A DNA stretch of 6,188 nt from Thermoanaerobaculia bacterium (GCA_023700825.1 JAMPYE010000279.1:1-6188); one strand, 5' to 3'; shown: positions 1-6,123, counted from the stretch's first letter. The notes: generated by a model not told the origin, from the letters alone. Translations and numbers: made by a program.

Positions 1-2541
1 CGAGGCGGGACTTTGAGTGAAGAAGTCGCCCTCCTGAGACATCGTAATCGTCGTGGGGAGATCTCCGACGTTCGCGAGCGTGTAGTTGTCGGAGCCGCCC
101 GCGACGTTCGCATCCTGATAGAGGCCGCCGGGGAGGCTGAGGACGACGACGCTCGCGGGAGCCGGGGCTCCGGTGGTCGTGCGTGCTGCGACGACGGCCG
201 ACGGCTCGCTGATGATCGTGTTCTCGTTCTCGGGATTCGAGAAGGTTGCCGTCGAAACGCGGACGAAGTAGTCGCTCGACGGAGTGAGGCCGTCGAGCGT
301 GAAGGTCGACGTGAGCTTGTCGGGCGTCGTGACGGCGGCTGTGAAGGGGCCGTTGGCCGACGTGGCGACAAAGACGACGTAGCCGCCGTTGAAAGACGTG
401 AACGCGATCGGCGTCCAGCTCAGCACCAGCGACCTCGCGCGCGACGCGCTCACCGTGACGTTCGAGGGAGCGACGGTCTGGGACTCGGTAAAGCCGGGCG
501 CCGTGCGGGCGAGAAACGCTGCGATCGACGGATCGTCATTGTAAAGCCCGTTGTATCCGAGGAAGAGCTTCCCGTCGCCCAGTGTCGCGTAGTTCGCGAT
601 CTCCTTCGGGATCGCGCCCGTGAGCGCGTTTCGCGAGAGCGACGCGAGCTCGAGGTTGGCGAGGCTTCCGATCGACGGAGGAATCGAGCCGGTCAGACGG
701 TTGCCGTCGAGGAAGAGCTCCCGGAGCGACGTTAGGCCGCCGAGTGCCGGGATCGAGCCGCTCAGATCGTTGCGGGCGAGGTTGAGAACGCGCAGAGATC
801 CGAGGCCGGAGAGATCCGGAATCGGTCCGGTCAGGCGGTTGTCATCGAGAAGAAGCACGCGCAGCTTCGAGAGCAGCGCGAGGCCGGCAGGGATCGCCCC
901 GGTGAGCTCGTTGTTGTGGAGGCGAAGCTCGGTGATGTTCGTGAGCCCTTCGAGAGGGGGTATCGCTCCGCTGAGCCGGTTCGCTTCGAGGTTGAGGTAC
1001 CCGAGCTTCGGAAGCTGGAAGAGCCCGGGCGGAATCGCTCCCGAAAAGTCGTTGGCCCCCATCTCGACGTACTCGAGAAGCGGCAGTTGGGTGATCGTCG
1101 AAGGGATCGGTCCGCTCAGCGAGTTGTGGTCGATCGAGAATCCGGTGAGCGCCTGGAGCGAGGCGAAGCTCGCGGGAAGCGCGGTGATCCCGTTGCCGGC
1201 GAGCGAGAAACTCTTCAGCGCCGAGAGCTGGCCGAAACTCTCCGGGATCGCGCCGGTGAGCCCGGTCGACCGGAGGTCGAAGCCGCCGAGTTTCGAGAGC
1301 TGGCCGAACTCCTGCGGGATGCTCCCGCCGAGCGAGTCGTAGCTCAGGTTGAGCGACTCGAGCGCGGTGAGCTGCGCGATCTCCGGAGGGATCGGGCCGG
1401 TGATCGCCTGCCCCTGGATGTCGAGCACCTTGAGCGTTCGCAGCCTCGTGAAGTCTGCGAGGCGCCCGCTCAGCTTCGTCGCCGACTGGCCGTTGTACGA
1501 GTTCCCGGTCAGGTAGAGCCGTTCGAGCTCGGGGAGCGTGAACAGCGAGTCGGGGATCGGCCCGCTGAGCGTCGAGACGTACGTGGAGAACGTCTTGAGC
1601 TTGCGCAGGTTGCCGATCGTCGACGGGATCGGTCCCGTGATCGGGTTGTTCCCGAGGTCGAGATAGGTGAGGTTCGCGAGGTTCCCGATCTCGGACGGCA
1701 CACCACCCGTGAGCTGATTCGAGTAGAGAGTCAGATAGTCGAGCGTCGTGAGCTGACCGATCGCTGCGGGGATCGGCCCGGAGAACGCGTTCTCGTTCAG
1801 ATTGATGCGCGTCACCTTCGGGAGCCCCGTGAACGAGCCAGGGAGCGAGCCTGAGAGGTTGGCGCGGGTCAGCGACAACTCGAGAAGCTGCGGCAGCGAG
1901 AGCGTCGCGGGAAGACCGCCCGAGAAGTTGTTGTAGCCGAGGTCGATGTACTCGAGCTTCGGGTGATTGAAGAGCGCGGCGGGAATCTCTCCCGACAGCC
2001 GGTTCACCCAGAGCGAGATCCGTTTCAGCTTTGGAAGCGACGCGATTGCCGGAGGGATCGAACCGGTCAGGTCATTCCCGGAGAGGTCGAGAATCTCGAG
2101 GTTCGAGAGGTTTGCGATCTGCGGAGGGATCGTCCCGCCGAGCGGGTTCCCGTAGAACATCCCGAGCTGCAGTTCGCGGAGCTTCGTGAGTTGCGTGACC
2201 TGGATCGGGAGTGAGCCGGTCAGGGGATTCGCCGTGAGCTGGAGCACCTCGAGGTTCGGAAGGCTGGAGATCGACGCGGGGATTGGTCCCGCGACGTTGT
2301 TGTAGCCGAGGTCGATTCCCGTGACCGTGGTCTTGCCGGAGTCGCACGAGACCCCGTACCAGTTGCACTCCGTGCCGGGGTCGCCTTTCCACCCTGCGTT
2401 TCGCTCCCAGGACGCTCCGTTCGTCGTGTCGTAGAGCGTGACGAGCACCGCGCGCTCCGACGGCGGAATCGCCGCGAGCGCCGCGGCGCTCGAGAGTGCC
2501 ACACACACGAATACAGTAGTTCTCCACGCGAGTTCACGCAT
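1..2541 (-). CDS. Secreted leucine-rich repeat protein with plant-type LRRs and a fibronectin III domain (3' end outside window)
   Basis: The minus-strand frame stays open for 847 codons from the ATG at 2539-2541 to the left edge, so the C-terminus is missing. The start is fixed by a GAGGAG site seven bases upstream and an in-frame stop at 2575-2577. Residues 1-24 look like a signal peptide (Arg at 2 and 7, hydrophobic core 8-23, Ala-rich end), so export is likely. Residues 28-67 form an N-terminal LRR cap with Trp45, Trp51 and the motif CNWYGVSC (Cys59, Cys66). Residues 73-653 are 24 LRRs of mostly 24 residues with the LxxNxLxGxIP signature; a degenerate closing repeat follows to about 680. 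Residues 688-789 resemble fibronectin III (Trp709, Tyr721, the GLTPSSDY segment near 751-758). From about 792 a further beta-rich domain begins (NYTLANVGD, then FFTQSPAS). The LRR and FN3 families usually mediate binding; ligand and anchoring are unknown. Cell-surface or extracellular location is inferred. Confidence 0.93.
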   Translation of the reverse strand, partial: MRELAWRTTVFVCVALSSAAALAAIPPSERAVLVTLYDTTNGASWERNAGWKGDPGTECNWYGVSCDSGKTTVTGIDLGYNNVAGPIPASISSLPNLEVLQLTANPLTGSLPIQVTQLTKLRELQLGMFYGNPLGGTIPPQIANLSNLEILDLSGNDLTGSIPPAIASLPKLKRISLWVNRLSGEIPAALFNHPKLEYIDLGYNNFSGGLPATLSLPQLLELSLTRANLSGSLPGSFTGLPKVTRINLNENAFSGPIPAAIGQLTTLDYLTLYSNQLTGGVPSEIGNLANLTYLDLGNNPITGPIPSTIGNLRKLKTFSTYVSTLSGPIPDSLFTLPELERLYLTGNSYNGQSATKLSGRLADFTRLRTLKVLDIQGQAITGPIPPEIAQLTALESLNLSYDSLGGSIPQEFGQLSKLGGFDLRSTGLTGAIPESFGQLSALKSFSLAGNGITALPASFASLQALTGFSIDHNSLSGPIPSTITQLPLLEYVEMGANDFSGAIPPGLFQLPKLGYLNLEANRLSGAIPPLEGLTNITELRLHNNELTGAIPAGLALLSKLRVLLLDDNRLTGPIPDLSGLGSLRVLNLARNDLSGSIPALGGLTSLRELFLDGNRLTGSIPPSIGSLANLELASLSRNALTGAIPKEIANYATLGDGKLFLGYNGLYNDDPSIAAFLARTAPGFTESQTVAPSNVTVSASRARSLVLSWTPIAFTSFNGGYVVFVATSANGPFTAAVTTPDKLTSTFTLDGLTPSSDYFVRVSTATFSNPENENTIISEPSAVVAARTTTGAPAPASVVVLSLPGGLYQDANVAGGSDNYTLANVGDLPTTITMSQEGDFFTQSPAS
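583..2325 (-). repeat. Array of 24 LRR-coding units, about 72 bases each
   Basis: This is the part of the exported protein gene that encodes LRRs 1-24 (residues 73-653). Most units are 72 bases (24 residues). LRRs 6, 16, 19, 21 and 22 have 23 residues, LRR 3 has 27 and LRR 12 has 31. The DNA itself is recognisably periodic: on the plus strand, variants of GGGATCGGTCCGGTCAG recur about every 72 bases, because they encode the LTGPIP segment. Units are clearly diverged from each other, so this looks like an old, selected array and not a recent expansion. LRR 16 replaces the GxIP segment with TALPASF, the shorter bacterial or generic LRR style. Confidence 0.9.
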
Positions 2542-2548
2542 GGTCGGG

Positions 2549-2554
2549 CTCCTC
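2549..2554 (-). promoter_or_regulatory. Ribosome binding site of the LRR gene
   Basis: The minus strand reads GAGGAG, then seven bases, then ATG. This is a strong Shine-Dalgarno match at normal spacing, and it selects the ATG at 2539-2541 that opens the signal peptide. Confidence 0.8.
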
Positions 2555-2629
2555 GGTTGCGATTCGGGACTCCATCAATCTGGGTCGTATTCGTGCCGAA
2601 CGCAATGGGGAGTGGTCTCGCTCGAGGCA

Positions 2630-2635
2630 TAGAAT
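2630..2635 (+). promoter_or_regulatory. Candidate -10 box (TAGAAT) for a leaderless YhhN-family transcript
   Basis: TAGAAT matches the TATAAT consensus at five of six positions. It ends seven bases before the GTG start at 2643, which would place transcription initiation at or next to the start codon. No Shine-Dalgarno sequence lies at normal spacing before that GTG; the nearest purine stretch (GAGG, 2624-2627) is 15 bases upstream. No good -35 is visible. A TAnnnT box directly before a start codon is the known layout of leaderless genes in some bacteria; its use here is inference. Confidence 0.35.
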
Positions 2636-2642
2636 CGCCGTC

Positions 2643-3275
2643 GTGGCCTGGTACGTGATCTGGACCGCAATTGCGGTGAGCTTTCTTCTCTGGGGAGAGG
2701 AGAGCGAGCGACACGGCGTGGTGCGGTTCGCCAAACCGCTCGCATCGGCCGCGTTCGTCACCGCCGCGGCTGCGGCACCAGGCGCCGTGTCGGTTTACGG
2801 CGCGCTGATGCTGGGCGGCTTCGTGCTCTCGTTCGCGGGCGACGTGCTGCTGATCTCGAGAGAGCGGGCCGCATTCATGGCCGGCCTCGGCGCGTTTCTT
2901 ATGGCGCACCTCTCGTTCGCAGTGGCATTCGCGCTCCGGGGAATCGAGTCAGTGCCCTTCCTCGCCGCGCTGGCCGTCCTCTTCGTCGCGGCGACACTCG
3001 TCTGGCGGAACCTCGCGCCCCGACTCTCGCGGACGATGTTCCTGCCGGTGGCCGCCTACATCGCGGCAATCGTCCTCATGTGCGCCGCGGCGGCGGGAAC
3101 CTTGCGTCACGGACTGCTCGTGCCCCTCGGCGCGATCGCGTTCGTGCTTTCCGATCTCTCGGTGGCGCGAGACCGCTTCGTCGCTCCGGGCTTCGTGAAC
3201 CGGGCGTGGGGGCTGCCGCTCTACTACGCGGCGCAGCTCCTGCTCGCGGCGAGCCTTCGCCACCATGTGCCGTGA
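2643..3275 (+). CDS. YhhN/TMEM86-family integral membrane protein, putative lysoplasmalogenase
   Basis: The gene encodes 210 residues from a GTG start, close to the usual 200-230 of the family. The protein is very hydrophobic, with roughly seven or eight predicted membrane segments (about 1-17, 31-45, 51-70, 78-98, 103-121, 131-150, 155-170, 188-204). Family hallmarks are visible in order: KPL at 31-33, SFAGDVLL at 63-70 with Asp67, FMAGLGAFLMAHL at 78-90 with His89, LGAIAFVLSD at 162-171 with Asp171, and YYAAQLL at 194-200. The eukaryotic relative TMEM86B hydrolyses the vinyl-ether bond of lysoplasmalogens. Bacterial members are mostly untested, so the activity here is inferred from family only. 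No in-frame ATG lies upstream, and GTG gives the expected N-terminus. The gene is divergent from the LRR gene and convergent with transketolase, so it is probably its own transcription unit. Confidence 0.87.
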   Translation: MAWYVIWTAIAVSFLLWGEESERHGVVRFAKPLASAAFVTAAAAAPGAVSVYGALMLGGFVLSFAGDVLLISRERAAFMAGLGAFLMAHLSFAVAFALRGIESVPFLAALAVLFVAATLVWRNLAPRLSRTMFLPVAAYIAAIVLMCAAAAGTLRHGLLVPLGAIAFVLSDLSVARDRFVAPGFVNRAWGLPLYYAAQLLLAASLRHHVP

Positions 3276-3309
3276 GCACGGGTCGTGGTGCCGTTCGCAA
3301 CACGTGCCT

Positions 3310-3362
3310 AACGCGAATCGCGCCGCTGCCGATCGTCTCGGCGCACGGCGCGATTCAGCGTT
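3310..3362. terminator. Long hairpin between convergent genes, probable bidirectional terminator
   Basis: GAATCGCGCCG (3315-3325) is an exact inverted match of CGGCGCGATTC (3346-3356), giving 11 perfect pairs. Five further pairs (AACGC 3310-3314 with GCGTT 3358-3362) extend the stem if A3357 is bulged. Inside it, GCCGA (3328-3332) pairs with TCGGC (3338-3342) around a five-base loop. The hairpin lies 34 bases after the YhhN-family stop and 20 bases after the transketolase stop, so it can serve both transcripts. A short T run (3361-3363) follows on the plus strand and only two T on the minus strand, so it is not a textbook U-tract terminator. Confidence 0.65.
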
Positions 3363-3382
3363 TCGACGCCGTTCGAGCGCGA

Positions 3383-5437
3383 TCAGGCCTTCGCGATCTG
3401 CTCCTTCGCCGCTTCCACGACGCGATCGACCGTGAAGCCGAACTTCTTCTGCAGCTCCTTAAGCGGCGCTGAAGCGCCGAAGGTGCGCATGCCAATGACG
3501 TGCCCGGTCAACCCGACGTACTGGGCCCAGCCGAAGGTCGACGCCTGTTCCACCGCGACGCGTGCGGTTACGGCCGGAGGCAGCACGCTCTCGCGATAGT
3601 CGGCCGGCTGTTCCTCGAAGATCTCCCACGACGGCATGCTGACGACCCTCGACCGGATACCCTCGGTCTTGAGCTTCTCGTGCGCGTCGACGCAGAGCGA
3701 GACCTCGCTGCCGGTCCCGAGCAGCAGCACCTGCGGAGTGCCGTCGCAGTCGGCGAGGACGTACGCGCCCTGGTGAAGGCCGGCGGCCGAGGCGTACTTC
3801 GTGCGGTCGAGCGTCGGTAGCGCCTGGCGGGTGAGGATAAGCGCGACCGGTTCGTGGCGCTGCTGCATCGTGTACTTCCACGCCTCGACGACCTCGTTCG
3901 AGTCGCCGGGACGGAGCGTCACGAGCCCAGGGATCGAGCGCAGGTTGCCGAGATGCTCGATCGGCTGATGCGTCGGCCCGTCTTCGCCGACTCCGATCGA
4001 GTCGTGCGTGAAGATGTGGATGACCGGGATCTCCATGATCGCCGCGAGACGGATCGGCGCGCGGCAGTAGTCGCTGAAGATCATGAAGCCCGAGCCGTAA
4101 GGCCGGATCTTCGAGAGGGAGAGGCCGTTGAGGATCGACCCCATCGCGTGCTCGCGGATGCCGAAGTGGAAGTTCCTCCCACTTCGATCCTCCGCCGTGA
4201 AGTCGCCCGCACCGTCGAAAGTGAGGCGCGTCTTCGTCGACGGTGCCAGGTCGGCCGAGCCCCCGAGAAGCCACGGAACGTTCTTCGCGAGCTGGTTGAG
4301 GACTTTCTGCGAGGCGTCGCGCCCCGCGACTCCTTTAGCGTCGACCGGGAAGACCGGCAGGTCTTTGTCCCAGCCCTCGGGCAGCTTGCGGTGCTGCATC
4401 CGGTGTAGCTCGTCGGCGAGTTCCGGGTACTCCTTCTTGTACTGGTCGAAGAGCGCGATCCACGCCGCGCGCGACTCGTGCCCGCGCTTGCCCATGCCCG
4501 ACTGGAAATGGGCGAGCACCTCTTCGGGGACGAGAAACTTCGCGTCCTCGGGCCAGCCGTAGTTCTTTTTTGTTAGGCGGATTTCCTCTTCGCCGAGCGG
4601 CTCGCCGTGGGCCGAGTGCGTGTCCTGCTTGTTCGGCGAGCCCCAGGCGATGTGGCTGTCGACGATGATCAGCGTGGGGCGGTCCTTCGTGCTCTTGAAC
4701 GTCCTGAAGGCGCGCGCGAGCATCTCGAGATCGTTCGCGTCGCCGACGCGCACGACGTTCCATCCGTAGGCGATGAAGCGCGTTGCGACGTCCTCGGAGA
4801 ACGCCCAGGAAGTGTTCCCCTCGATCGTGATCTTGTTGTTGTCGTAGATCCAGCAGAGGTTGTCGAGCTGGAGGTGCCCGGCGAGCGAGGCGGCCTCGGA
4901 GGCGACGCCTTCCATCATGCAGCCGTCGCCGGCGATAGCGTAAGTGTCGAAGCCGAACATGTCGTAGCCCGGCTTGTTGAAGCGCGCCGCCATCCACTTC
5001 GAGGCGATCGCCATGCCGACGCTCGTCGCGACGCCCTGTCCGAGGGGGCCGGTCGTCGTCTCGACTCCGGAGGTCCAGCGGTACTCGGGGTGCCCCGCGC
5101 AGCGCGAGTCGAGCTGGCGGAAGTTCTTGATGTCGTCGAGGGAGACGGACAGGTCGCCGAGCGACTCGTACTTCGGGTTGACCGCCTTGACGCCCGTCAG
5201 GTGAAGCATCGAGTAGAGGAGCATCGACGCATGGCCGATCGAGAGGACGAAGCGGTCGCGGTTCGGCCAGATCGGGTCGTTCGGGTCGAAGCGCAGGAAC
5301 TGCTGCCAGAGCGTGTAGACGACGGGAGCCATCGCCATCGCGGTTCCGGGATGTCCCGAATTTGCCTTCTGCACCGCGTCCATCGACAGGGTGCGGATGG
5401 TGTTGACACAGAGGTTGTCCAGATTCTTATCGCTCAT
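3383..5437 (-). CDS. tkt: Transketolase
   Basis: A complete 684-residue protein, normal for bacterial transketolase (about 660-690). The enzyme moves two-carbon ketol units between sugar phosphates in the non-oxidative pentose phosphate pathway (and in the Calvin cycle where present), using thiamine diphosphate and a divalent metal in the cytoplasm. Visible landmarks: SGHPG with His29, the GHASMLLY segment with His69, AGHPE with His116, GPLGQG at 130-135, the cofactor-binding GDGCMMEG at 170-177 ending in DNNK at 199-202, HGEPLG at 277-282 with His277, GGSADLA at 392-398, FGIREHAMG at 425-433 with the catalytic Glu429 that activates the cofactor, FSDYCR at 454-459, and HDSIGVGEDGPTHQP at 478-492 with His478 and His490. 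The N-terminal cofactor, middle pyrimidine-binding and C-terminal domains are all intact. The ATG is supported by GAGGAGG eight bases upstream. No partner gene of the pathway lies in the window, and the gene seems to be transcribed alone. Confidence 0.98.
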   Translation of the reverse strand: MSDKNLDNLCVNTIRTLSMDAVQKANSGHPGTAMAMAPVVYTLWQQFLRFDPNDPIWPNRDRFVLSIGHASMLLYSMLHLTGVKAVNPKYESLGDLSVSLDDIKNFRQLDSRCAGHPEYRWTSGVETTTGPLGQGVATSVGMAIASKWMAARFNKPGYDMFGFDTYAIAGDGCMMEGVASEAASLAGHLQLDNLCWIYDNNKITIEGNTSWAFSEDVATRFIAYGWNVVRVGDANDLEMLARAFRTFKSTKDRPTLIIVDSHIAWGSPNKQDTHSAHGEPLGEEEIRLTKKNYGWPEDAKFLVPEEVLAHFQSGMGKRGHESRAAWIALFDQYKKEYPELADELHRMQHRKLPEGWDKDLPVFPVDAKGVAGRDASQKVLNQLAKNVPWLLGGSADLAPSTKTRLTFDGAGDFTAEDRSGRNFHFGIREHAMGSILNGLSLSKIRPYGSGFMIFSDYCRAPIRLAAIMEIPVIHIFTHDSIGVGEDGPTHQPIEHLGNLRSIPGLVTLRPGDSNEVVEAWKYTMQQRHEPVALILTRQALPTLDRTKYASAAGLHQGAYVLADCDGTPQVLLLGTGSEVSLCVDAHEKLKTEGIRSRVVSMPSWEIFEEQPADYRESVLPPAVTARVAVEQASTFGWAQYVGLTGHVIGMRTFGASAPLKELQKKFGFTVDRVVEAAKEQIAKA

Positions 5438-5445
5438 GCGCGACG

Positions 5446-5452
5446 CCTCCTC
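5446..5452 (-). promoter_or_regulatory. Ribosome binding site of transketolase
   Basis: The minus strand reads GAGGAGG, then eight bases, then ATG. This is a near-perfect Shine-Dalgarno sequence. It suggests efficient translation, as expected for a central metabolic enzyme, and confirms the start at 5435-5437. Confidence 0.85.
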
Positions 5453-5474
5453 GTAAGTTGTAGGGAACGGAGGA

Positions 5475-5483
5475 AGTGTAGCA
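5475..5483 (-). promoter_or_regulatory. Candidate extended -10 promoter element of transketolase
   Basis: The minus strand reads TG-C-TACACT, an extended -10 layout whose hexamer matches TATAAT at four of six positions. It lies 37 bases upstream of the ATG, leaving room for a leader of about 30 bases that includes the ribosome binding site. I see no convincing -35 at 16-18 bases, which is tolerable for an extended -10. The same CTGCTAC core precedes the DUF1304 gene at a similar distance. Confidence 0.4.
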
Positions 5484-5590
5484 GGAGACGATGGAAATCC
5501 GAGAAGGGGAGTCGAAGGGAAACGGGCTCGTCGCTTCGAGTCTGCCGGCGGCAGGGGGGAGTTGACGTTGCGGGAATCGTCCGGGAATGA

Positions 5591-5615
5591 TCCCTAGGGA
5601 CGACCCGCCGGGTCG
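5591..5615 (-). terminator. Inverted repeats after the DUF1304 gene, weak terminator candidate
   Basis: CGACCC and GGGTCG (5601-5606 and 5610-5615) form a six-pair GC-rich stem with a three-base loop. Next to it, 5591-5600 is the perfect palindrome TCCCTAGGGA. Both lie 67-91 bases beyond the DUF1304 stop codon and upstream of the transketolase promoter candidate. No T run follows on the minus strand, so intrinsic termination is doubtful. The TCCCTAGGGA palindrome could instead be a protein-binding site. Confidence 0.25.
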
Positions 5616-5681
5616 CCCGGTTGTCGTCGGATCAAGGGAGATTCGGCGGCGAGGCGCTGCGCCCCTTCGAGCGAGGAGCCG

Positions 5682-6044
5682 CTATCCCTTCGCCGCGAGC
5701 ACCAGCCCCAGCGCGATCGCCCCCGGCAGGGCCTGCACCACGAGGATCGAGCGCTTCGCAGTCAGTCCGCCGAAAACGCCCGCGACCACGACGCACGACG
5801 TGGAGAAGACTCCGACGGCAAAGGCATGCGGCCCTGGGAGCATCGCCCAGACGAGCCCCGCGGCCAGGAAGCCGTTGTAGAGCCCCTGGTTCATCGCGAG
5901 CGCTTTCGAGTCGTTCGCGAGCTGCTGGCTGAGCCCGAAGACCTTTCGGCCGAACGGCTTCGTCCAGAAGAACATCTCGAGCACGAGAAACATCACGTGC
6001 TGCAGCGCGACGAAGCCGAGAGCGATGCGGGCGAGCAGTGCCAT
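5682..6044 (-). CDS. DUF1304-family small membrane protein
   Basis: The chosen start at 6042-6044 gives 120 residues, the usual length of the DUF1304 family. The frame continues upstream to another ATG at 6108-6110, but those 22 extra residues are polar and lie over the promoter candidate. The chosen ATG has GGAAGGAAGGA directly before it and begins a typical hydrophobic helix. Four membrane helices are apparent (about 4-26, 54-70, 72-94, 98-117). Family-like motifs are EMFFW at 23-27, FGRKVFGL at 31-38, NQGLYNGFLAAG at 52-63, and Gln104 with Pro107 in the last helix. The biochemical role of this family is not known to me. The gene shares its strand with transketolase but is 244 bases away, so co-transcription is possible but not indicated. 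Confidence 0.88.
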   Translation of the reverse strand: MALLARIALGFVALQHVMFLVLEMFFWTKPFGRKVFGLSQQLANDSKALAMNQGLYNGFLAAGLVWAMLPGPHAFAVGVFSTSCVVVAGVFGGLTAKRSILVVQALPGAIALGLVLAAKG

Positions 6045-6049
6045 GGCGA

Positions 6050-6060
6050 TCCTTCCTTCC
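6050..6060 (-). promoter_or_regulatory. Ribosome binding site deciding the DUF1304 start
   Basis: The minus strand reads GGAAGGAAGGA before the ATG at 6042-6044. It offers two overlapping Shine-Dalgarno registers, AGGA five bases and AAGGA nine bases from the start. No comparable site supports the longer frame from 6110. Confidence 0.75.
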
Positions 6061-6078
6061 GGTGATTGGGAGGCAGGC

Positions 6079-6087
6079 ATCGTAGCA
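6079..6087 (-). promoter_or_regulatory. Candidate extended -10 promoter element of the DUF1304 gene
   Basis: The minus strand reads TG-C-TACGAT, again an extended -10 layout with four of six matches to TATAAT, 34 bases upstream of the chosen ATG. The predicted leader would be about 28 bases. A TTGCGC at 20 bases spacing lies inside the first palindrome and is too far away to count as a normal -35. Confidence 0.4.
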
Positions 6088-6104
6088 GACGCCCCATGTG
6101 GAGT

Positions 6105-6123
6105 GCGCAAGCGGAGCTTGCGC
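6105..6123. repeat. Palindrome 1 of a three-member hairpin cluster
   Basis: GCGCAAGC (6105-6112), a three-base loop GGA, then GCTTGCGC (6116-6123): eight perfect pairs. It shares the inner AAGC/GCTT core with the two palindromes that follow. Confidence 0.85.

Noticed and set aside
13..1342. Plus-strand open frames at 13-735 and 620-1342
   Set aside because: These are antisense shadows of the FN3 and LRR coding sequence, with Arg- or Ser-rich low-complexity translations and no recognisable domain.
916..1854. Plus-strand open frame of 312 codons, rich in Arg and Glu
   Set aside because: It lies entirely opposite the LRR gene. Its repetitive RxRDR-type composition is the reverse reading of the LxGxIP repeats and of GC-rich codons. 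The LRR frame has domains, a signal peptide and a ribosome binding site; this one has none.
583..2325. Regular 72-base periodicity that might suggest a CRISPR array or tandem DNA repeat
   Set aside because: The units encode continuous LRR protein, are diverged at all positions except structural codons, and have no alternation of constant repeats and unique spacers.
2494..2511. Possible lipoprotein signal at Cys13 of the LRR protein
   Set aside because: The residues before it are TVFV, which does not fit the L-x-[AG]-C lipobox, and the cysteine sits inside the hydrophobic core.
2220..2909. Minus-strand open frames at 2072-2527, 2220-2909 and 2534-2761 around the divergent intergenic region
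   Set aside because: They overlap the LRR start or the YhhN-family gene in non-coding frames, and their translations show no family features.
3459..4274. Minus-strand open frame of 271 codons in a second frame of transketolase
   Set aside because: It is the Arg-rich off-frame reading of a complete transketolase. No start signal or domain supports a second protein.
4607..5590. Plus-strand open frame of 327 codons opposite transketolase
   Set aside because: It is antisense to the conserved cofactor-binding half of transketolase, has Val/Asp/Arg-rich shadow composition, and runs through the transketolase promoter and ribosome binding site.
5562..5591. Plus-strand TTGACG with AATGAT 18 bases later, promoter-like
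   Set aside because: No plus-strand gene follows; transcription would run antisense into DUF1304. The spacing and -10 match are within chance for this sequence.
6045..6110. Longer DUF1304 protein starting at 6110
   Set aside because: The extra 22 residues are polar, atypical for the family and overlap the promoter candidate, and the internal ATG has a strong ribosome binding site.
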